Positions 18,501-23,453 of a DNA stretch of 23,453 nt are shown piece after piece. Under the pieces are notes generated by a model that worked only from the letters and a program-made list of their open reading frames with translations, was not told the DNA's origin and did not search any database. Each line of letters opens with the position of its first letter. Within the stretch, counting starts at the first letter, position 1. A program made the position numbers and the translations under genes. Source of the stretch: Reclinomonas americana ATCC 50394 (Eukaryota; Jakobida; Jakobea; Jakobida); contig AFZH01020279.1 of NCBI GenBank assembly GCA_048213135.1, positions 1 through 23,453 on the forward strand. The letters are read 5' to 3'.

Positions 18501-21280
18501 GAATTGCCGACACCGCCGTTTGACGAAGCGTACGTGAAGACGTCGGCACCTACGCGGATCTGGGTCAGAACGTTGGGCCTGTACCAGCAAAACAGGAGAG
18601 AGTGCATGTACCTCCGAGCACATTGCGCCCGATGGCGCCTGCAGAGCGCGCCGATACCCGCTGTCCTCGGAACGTGCAGCCGCGAATGACACTGGTCACT
18701 TGCGAGACGCCGTTGTTGGTGTTGAACACTGACGAGTGCACAGCGCCGCCGAGCGAGTTCTCCAGCGCAGCGCTGCAACGACGGCCACAGTCATGTGACG
18801 CAATGTAGGCAACATACATACGGTTCATGGAAATGTACGACGCAACAAGCTATTGTCGTGCACAGAAGCGCAGTTCACGACGGTCGAATTGAGTACCGTG
18901 GTCTGCACTACCACCGAGTCCGTGCAAGCAAAGCATGCGCCGGATACAAACAGCGCCGCGCCACCCGCAATATTCTGCACACGGAATGAGTGAACCACGG
19001 GCAGCCAAACCAAGAAGAACACGAATCCGACATACCGAAGCCACAGATCCTGCCCCCGACGCATTGATTGTGTTCCCGATGAACGAACATCCTATCGAAC
19101 TGCTCGACAGTGTGCGTTAGCAGACGCAAATGGTGGCCAAGAAATTGAAAGGCATACTCAACGTATGAGCAATGGTCGGCGGTGTGGTGCCGTATGCAAT
19201 CGCATACTGGTGCAGAGTTCCGCCACCTGCGTCATGCCAAACACATTAGTGTCTTACGCCGATGCGAGCAGAGTAGCAAACACTTTCTTTCGTACACGAC
19301 ACTCACCGATAAAGTTCATGAGCAAGGCAGCGATATTGACGGCCGTCAGCGTGTTGTTCTCGCTGTGCACGGACTGCAGTTCCAGGGTGACTGCGATGGA
19401 GTCTCCTTGTGCCATTACCATCAGTGCACCACCTGCATCGCGCACTCCATAATCATCAGCATCCACTCAAGCTGTCATTCAACACACACTCCCAGCAACA
19501 GAGCACGCCGCACCAATGGCATTGATAAGTGAGTTCATCAACGTCGCCTGCACACTGTTGTTGGAGACCACCGTGTCCTCCATCGTCAGCTGCACAAGCA
19601 CCGGCTCCGTGCCTTTGACGGGATCCGAATACAACGCCTCTTCGACCACCAGTTGCAGCGCAGCTGCATCGACCGCGGATTGCGAATGAGAGCGTGCACG
19701 GGAGTGAAGGAAGGACTACGTGGGAGCACACACCACCGCCGATGCCAGCAAGCTTCTCCGTCGCGATGTTGGTGTTGAACCAGAAGGAGTTGCGCAGGAG
19801 CTGGCAGTTGGTCACCGACGCCGTGACATTGGAGGCACTGTAGCGGGACACCAGCCAGACGGTGAGCGCGCCACCAACATACAAGTCAGCTGCCACCGCC
19901 GGCATCTGGTTCACGTTGACCACATTGTCGGTCACATTGACCGAATTCAGTTGTATCGACCACAAAAACGATGCAGCGGTCGGTACTGCGGCTAGCCGTG
20001 CACGACAACAAGTGTGAGTGAGCGTGAGGACAAAGCAAGTAGACTCCACAAACCGGCGGTAGTGAAATTGCTGCAGAGGATGAACATGGCGGCACCTCCG
20101 TAGATGGTGGCATCCGGCAGGACCGTCGCACTCGGCTGGAAGCCCGGCGAGCCCACCACGACAACGTTGCCTTGAAACACCGAGTTGGAGACGGAGACTT
20201 GTTGCACGTGACCGGCTGCGGTGACGGCCAAGCCGGCACCACCAACCGTGGTCACGTTGGCAGCGAGAGGCGACGACGACAGCACATGCACAGTGTTGTT
20301 GACAAAGTGCGTGCCGTCCACCGTCAGCACCTGCACCGTGTCGATCCACACACCGGCGCCGGCAATGACTGAGCCGACCAACTGCGACGAACTCGCCGCA
20401 GACGCCGGCTGCGACACGGTGTTGCGAGCAAACAGCGAGGAGCGCACATCGACCAGCGCTGCACCGCCACTGACAGCCACACCTGCGCCACGCACAGCCG
20501 TATTGTCGGCAAAGGTGCAGCTGTCCACGTGCAGTTCGGCGGCACTGCCTGTGAACTGCACGGCGACGGCGCCTGCTGCGGCTCCCTGGACCTGCACACG
20601 CTCCATACTGCACGACTGCGAGGCTTGCACCTGTATGGCAGGGACGGTCGCACTCGCCGCCGCCGTCAGCGACAACCCGGAGAGCACAACATTTGCCGCC
20701 CCCGACACCGACAGCGCCGATGCCGCACTTCCGCCCAAACTCAGCTCGGCTACACCCATGGAACAAGACAAGGTGACGTTGGCCACGCTGGCAAAACTCA
20801 GCGGCGCCGTCAGTGCAGGATACACGCCCGGCGACAGCACCAGCTGCAAGTGCGCGAGTGTCAACACATAGAAAAAAACGAACACACAGTGGACACACGC
20901 ACCTCCACTGCCGACAGGGGACTCGTTGGTGTCGGCGAGCACAGCGTGGCAGCGCGGGTCAGTGAGCACGGATCAACTGCTGTGCACATGGCGGTCGAAG
21001 CCGACGACCCCGACGCAGATGCATAGGCCACACATGCTGGCGCCAGCATCGCCTCTCCACTCCGTATCCTCGTCCTGCTCCGCCTCCTCCCCTCCTCCTC
21101 CTCCAGCCGCGCAACGCCACGCTGCGGCGGCGGCGCAGCAGACCGCCTCTCTGCCGCGGCCTCATTCATCATCATCGTCATCATCAGCATCATCATTACC
21201 ATCATCGACACCAGCACCAGCAGCAACAGCGGTAATCTTCGCTGCCGCCGGCCGCCAGCAGCCGCAGCCGCCGCAGGCAT
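7514..21280 (-). CDS. Giant secreted beta-helix (Pmp-like repeat) multi-pass membrane protein
   Basis: About 56 exons join without a single phase conflict into about 3,240 residues. Order: an Arg-rich n-region and hydrophobic signal sequence (residues about 12-38); residues about 80-2480, a right-handed parallel beta-helix; residues 2480-2706, a Cys-rich neck; residues 2707-3176, about ten membrane helices; residues 3177-3238, a charged cytoplasmic tail. The helix repeats the FxxN...GGA pattern, for example CTFADNTAVRGAG, DTEFINNISATSGGAVV, SDSQFSGNRVLQQGGAV and GCSFTSNHADFGGALSL, which match chlamydial-type polymorphic membrane protein repeats and the pectin-lyase fold. Early residues SPGVYPALTAPLSF match the usual opening coil (APGVY) of such folds. 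Many Asn-x-Thr/Ser sites fit glycosylation in the secretory path. A surface role in adhesion, sensing or transport is inferred; nothing shows ligand or ion. It is not a bacterial gene: the introns are dense and the membrane domain is alpha-helical. Confidence 0.85.
9585..10267 (-). other. Cys-rich neck of the giant protein (exon 48)
   Basis: A single 683-nt exon encodes the link between the beta-helix and the membrane domain. It begins GITVTPGSTLQFSV, an Ig- or filamin-like beta stretch, and then becomes Cys-rich: CGVGTGYNPLTQRC, CSVCPDHFVCLGGSQV, YWPVIMPDGSMQASLC, VLCGVCNEGYNEWNHQ. Pairs of CxxC and GY/GW next to Cys resemble the small disulfide-rich EGF/TNFR-like necks just before membrane domains in other protist surface proteins. 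It is extracellular by topology. Confidence 0.75.
10344..13769 (-). other. Giant gene exons 32-47 (last part of the beta-helix)
   Basis: Exons: 13769-13645, 13577-13498, 13416-13330, 13259-13118, 13053-12767, 12697-12592, 12555-12339, 12275-12137, 12065-12036, 11943-11763, 11700-11664, 11586-11444, 11374-11159, 11096-10992, 10915-10659, 10584-10344. Repeats are well preserved: GGGALALTA, EFINNISATSGGAVV, TFTQNWAVVSGGAVDLL, FWYNQCLWSGGAVAV, YGGGGAVYWQGTPDELA. Exon 40 is 30 nt. Donors at 12591, 11443 and 10343 are GTTGCGT. The intron at 11762-11701 begins GCAAGT, the classic GC-AG donor. Confidence 0.76.
11701..11762 (-). other. GC-AG intron with GCAAGT donor
   Basis: The exon ends ...AATGACG and the intron begins GCAAGT, the standard GC-donor sequence. 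It joins to CTCACGGC in phase 1 and keeps SSFFTSND linked to AHGSSGGAAFVSG. Confidence 0.65.
14830..14897 (-). other. GC-AG intron in the giant gene
   Basis: The coding block YCGGGAVYALSI at the end of one exon joins in phase to YGTGSASVELQDKN only if the intron begins GCGAGA after ATCAG. No GT lies close by in phase. The acceptor is TGCGCAG. Confidence 0.6.
15452..16069 (-). other. Two long introns holding three AG|GCG|GT sites
   Basis: The introns 16069-15897 (173 nt) and 15689-15452 (238 nt) are two to three times the normal size for this gene. Inside them, at 15997-15995, 15627-15625 and 15529-15527, the minus strand reads (C/T)AG|GCG|GT(A/G). Splitting at these points yields introns of 72, 98, 62, 95 and 75 nt, all normal. 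Each GCG would add one Gly in phase 1-1. Confidence 0.55.
17243..21280 (-). other. Giant gene exons 1-15 (signal peptide and first third of the beta-helix)
   Basis: Exons, high to low: 21280-20903, 20843-20054, 19985-19737, 19663-19514, 19432-19307, 19226-19163, 19099-19036, 18974-18847, 18772-18612, 18549-18414, 18325-18224, 18156-17949, 17875-17794, 17724-17552, 17489-17243. The start at 21280 gives MPAAAAAAGGRRQRRL followed by a long Leu/Val/Met stretch. An in-frame ATG lies further up at 21376 but leads into a poorer sequence. Exon 2 is unusually long (790 nt, about 263 residues) and holds roughly ten coils without an intron. Exon 3 could end 3 nt later (19734). The donor at 18846 is GTTGCGT and the one at 19162 is GTTGAGT. 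Exon 10 uses a TAG acceptor. Confidence 0.78.
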
Positions 21281-21396
21281 CGGTGCGTGGGGGTGAATGT
21301 GGGAGTGTGAAAGAGGACAGTGGAAGTGGACAGAGGGCGGCTCACTCGCGCGTTCCCGCAATTCATTCACGCGCACAGACGCAGAGCGATGCCTCG
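21281..21396. promoter_or_regulatory. Divergent intergenic spacer between the giant gene and POLQ (116 bp)
   Basis: This region lies between the giant gene's ATG (21280, -) and the proposed POLQ ATG (21397, +). It is purine-rich in its first half (AAAGAGGACAGTGGAAGTGGACAG region). No TATA box is seen. If POLQ begins elsewhere, its limits change. Confidence 0.3.
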
Positions 21397-23453
21397 ATGA
21401 CGGTTTGCGTGCGAGTTGAACTCACTGTGTGTATGTGTGTGCATGTGCTCACTTGTGTTCTCTCCCTCCCTCTTGTGCCAGCTACGGCGTGGAAGTCGAG
21501 GTGTGTATCATTTGAGTGACGCGCGCGCCACCACAGAGTCACTTGCAGTGGCATCGACGATTACCACCGCTGTGGCTATGCCGGTGGATGTGGAGGCGGT
21601 GGTGGCAACATCAGCAGCGGCACCGGTGTCGCTGTTGGCGCGCCGGGCGGTGACCACCAACAGCCATTCACTGTCGCCGAGGTGAGTGCGTGACTGTGTG
21701 TGCGTGTGCGTCTGTGTGCGACTGTGCATTGATGAGTGCTGTGTGCGCAGTGCATCTTCGCGGTCTCGGTTGAGCACGCTGCGCAGCGTCACTCGTGATG
21801 TGATGATGGTGGACGATGATGAAGAAGATGAGCAGGTCGATATCGATTGTCGACCTCTCTCGTCTCCTCTGTGCCTTCCCTCCTCTGTCGTGTCGCGTGT
21901 GCCGCTGAGTGAGGCTGAGGTGGTGGACTTGCTGCAAGAGTCCGCTGCCCTGTCATCGCCACCGCCGCGACCACCAGCACCTCCTGTGCAGTCCATGTTT
22001 GTGGACGGCGCCGGCAACGACGGCTCTGTTGACGAGTCCGACCTGTTGCTCTGTCTCAGCGACTTGGCGACCGAGCATGTGAACATGTCACCGCCGGTGG
22101 ACGATGACCTTGGCACTCCTCCTCCGCCCCTTCCTCCGCCACCGCCACCGCCACCGCCACCAGCTGCGGTGTTGCCGCGTCAGTTGGGCGACTACTTGGG
22201 AGTGGATGCGCCGGAGATTGTGGAAAAGTACGCCGCCATGGGCATCGTGGAGTTGCACCCGTGGCAGCGCGAGGCGCTGAGCTCGCCCGGTGTGCTCGAT
22301 CGCCATCGCAGCCTGGTGTACACGGCGCCAACCAGTGGTGGCAAGACTCTCGGTTGCGTGCTCGCCTGGCACTGCGATCGGTGACCACTCGCTCACGTAC
22401 TCACACGACACAGTGGCCGAGATCCTTCTCCTCCGCCGCCTGCTGCTCACGGGTCACAAGGCGCTCGTCATCTTGCCGTTTGTCAGCATTGTGCGCGAAA
22501 AGGCAAAACAGCTGTCTCGAGTTGCGTGGAACTCCTCTCGCTCCCTGTGTTCACTCACTCACCCACTCATCCGCCGACAGATCCTGAAGCCCGACGGCTT
22601 CACCGTCTCGGCGCATTACAACGTGGTTGGCGGCTCACTCGGCGAGGATGAGCACGTGGCGGTGGCCACCATTGAAAAGGCCGCCGGCATGGTGAATCGT
22701 CTCATTGAGGAGGGTCGTGTGCGCGAGCTCGGCACGGTGGTGGTGGACGAGGCGCACATGATGGGCGATCCATCACGCGGCTTTCAGATTGAGTGCACGC
22801 TGACCAAGCTCCGCCACGCCGTCGGCGCTCAGCTGCAGGTGGTGGCCATGAGTGCCACGCTGCCCAACATGCCCGACATTGCGCACTGGCTCGACGCCGT
22901 GCTGTACCAGACGTCGTTTCGACCCACGCAACTTGACGAGTGCTTTGCCATGGAGGGACGAGGCGAAACCGACGGTGGGCAGGAGTACTTGGTGTTGCAC
23001 GATCGAGTTCCGTGTGGTTGTTTGCTTTTTTCTTTCATTGACTTGTTGACCAGCTCTGACCGGGTGGCAACACACACACACACAGAGTGGCCAACCGAGT
23101 CAGTACGTGAACCCGAGCGACGGACAACTGTGCACTCGTCGGCTGCCGGTGTTGCCTGTCAGCCAAACCACAACTGTGTTCAGCAACAACATCCACCAGT
23201 TCCTCTTCCGTGCAGTTGCGCACCGGCCAACATTTCCCTTTTTTCCTCCCCTTGCTGGCCTTTCTGCTTACCACGCAGCGCAGGGTTTCAACACGATTCA
23301 CGACAGTGTGCTTCGGGGCGAGGGTGTGCTGGTGTTTTGTGCGACCAAGAACAATTGCATCGAGTTTGCGCGCGGTTTTGCGCAGAGGGCCAATGGAGTT
23401 GGTGCGTGGTGACGCGACATGAACACTGTGTGCCACGATGTTGACCCCCTCCC
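21397..23453 (+). CDS. POLQ: DNA polymerase theta (POLQ/TEBICHI), helicase-domain part; runs off the right edge
   Basis: Exons: 21397-21402 (ATG ACG), 21482-21681, 21751-22352, 22414-22520, 22581-23006, 23086-23209 and 23279-23401, then a GTGCGT donor. They give 529 residues. After a disordered, acidic and Pro-rich N-terminus comes the POLQ-type helicase: EKYAAMGIVELHPWQREAL, Walker A APTSGGKT (261-268) then LVAEILLLRRLL, KALVILPFVSIVREKAKQ, ATIEKAAGMVNRLIEEGRV, motif II DEAH (361-364), MSATLPN (SATLPN at 396-401), WLDAVLYQTSFRPTQLDE, and VLVFCATKNNC (about 505). These blocks follow animal POLQ and plant TEBICHI more closely than HELQ. The enzyme repairs double-strand breaks by microhomology-mediated end joining; the polymerase domain would lie beyond the window. 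Donors at 22353 and 22521 are GTTGCGT. The two-codon first exon is the least certain part. Confidence 0.85.
22133..22165 (+). repeat. CCN/CCA repeat coding for a poly-Pro run
   Basis: About ten consecutive Pro codons just before the conserved helicase region of POLQ. It marks the end of the disordered N-terminal segment. Confidence 0.85.

Noticed and set aside
19456-20898. 480-residue minus-strand open frame rich in Cys, Arg and Gly
   Set aside because: For most of its length it is a +1 shadow of the long beta-helix exon 20843-20054. Only its part over 19985-19737 is in the coding frame of the giant gene.
9500-20900. Several separate genes rather than one giant gene
   Set aside because: Every junction keeps phase from 21280 to 7514, no in-frame stop remains, there is only one signal peptide and one membrane domain, and no spacer is long enough to hold a promoter.
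7514-21280. Recent transfer from a bacterium with Pmp autotransporters
   Set aside because: The gene has about 55 introns, an alpha-helical membrane domain in place of a beta-barrel, and base composition like its neighbours. Similar repeats are widespread in protists.
20926-21519. Plus-strand Ser/Ala/Pro-rich frame as first exon of POLQ
   Set aside because: It is antisense to the giant gene's signal-peptide exon and is pure low complexity. A two-codon first exon at 21397 joins exon 2 in phase without overlap.
22290-23444. Single 384-residue open frame over the POLQ region
   Set aside because: The frame is right only for the exons starting at 22414 and 22581. Its end reads through introns, and the conserved VLVFCATKNNC lies in another frame joined by splicing.
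1-23453. tRNA, rRNA, snRNA genes and transposons
   Set aside because: I saw no tRNA A/B boxes in context, rRNA segments, long terminal repeats, terminal inverted repeats or transposase and reverse transcriptase motifs.

Overview
This window comes from a nuclear genome of a small, intron-rich eukaryote, probably a unicellular protist. It cannot be placed more exactly from the sequence. Nearly every coding region is cut by short introns, mostly 55-100 nt, with GTGAGT or GTGCGT donors and CAG acceptors. The products are eukaryotic: PDCD5, a phosducin-like protein, DNA polymerase theta and a SWIM-RING protein. There are no bacterial ribosome binding sites, operons, tRNAs or rRNAs.

Seven genes fill the window with almost no free space. 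From left to right they are: (1) the 5' part of a short charged protein gene on the minus strand (67-506); (2) a SWIM zinc finger plus RING-H2 protein, likely an E3 ubiquitin ligase (578-2619, +); (3) a phosducin-like protein (3740-2885, -); (4) PDCD5 (3860-4606, +); (5) an unrecognised 618-residue His-rich, disordered protein with a conserved-looking C-terminus (4876-7368, +); (6) a gene of about 56 exons (21280-7514, -) for a protein of about 3,240 residues with a signal peptide, a very long beta-helix built of FxxN...GGA repeats, a Cys-rich neck and about ten membrane segments; (7) the 5' part of a polymerase theta (POLQ) gene, covering its helicase domain (21397 to the window end, +). Genes 1/2, 3/4 and 6/7 are divergent pairs whose start codons lie only 71-119 bp apart. 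Genes 2/3 and 5/6 converge on short shared tails.

The models were built by joining exons in all frames. Every junction in the giant gene and in the recognised genes keeps phase, which supports the exon lists. The strongest unexpected signal is in the splice sites. Thirteen of about 86 introns, spread over five genes, start with GTTGCG, usually GTTGCGT, and lack the normal exonic G before the cut. Frame and protein homology require these cuts. Two long introns in the giant gene also hold three AG|GCG|GT sites that split them into introns of normal size, either as 3-nt exons or as recursive splice points. Two GC-AG introns and exons of 6, 10, 12, 15, 27 and 30 nt add to this picture.

The genes do not form a pathway. 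They look like unrelated housekeeping genes next to one very large surface protein.
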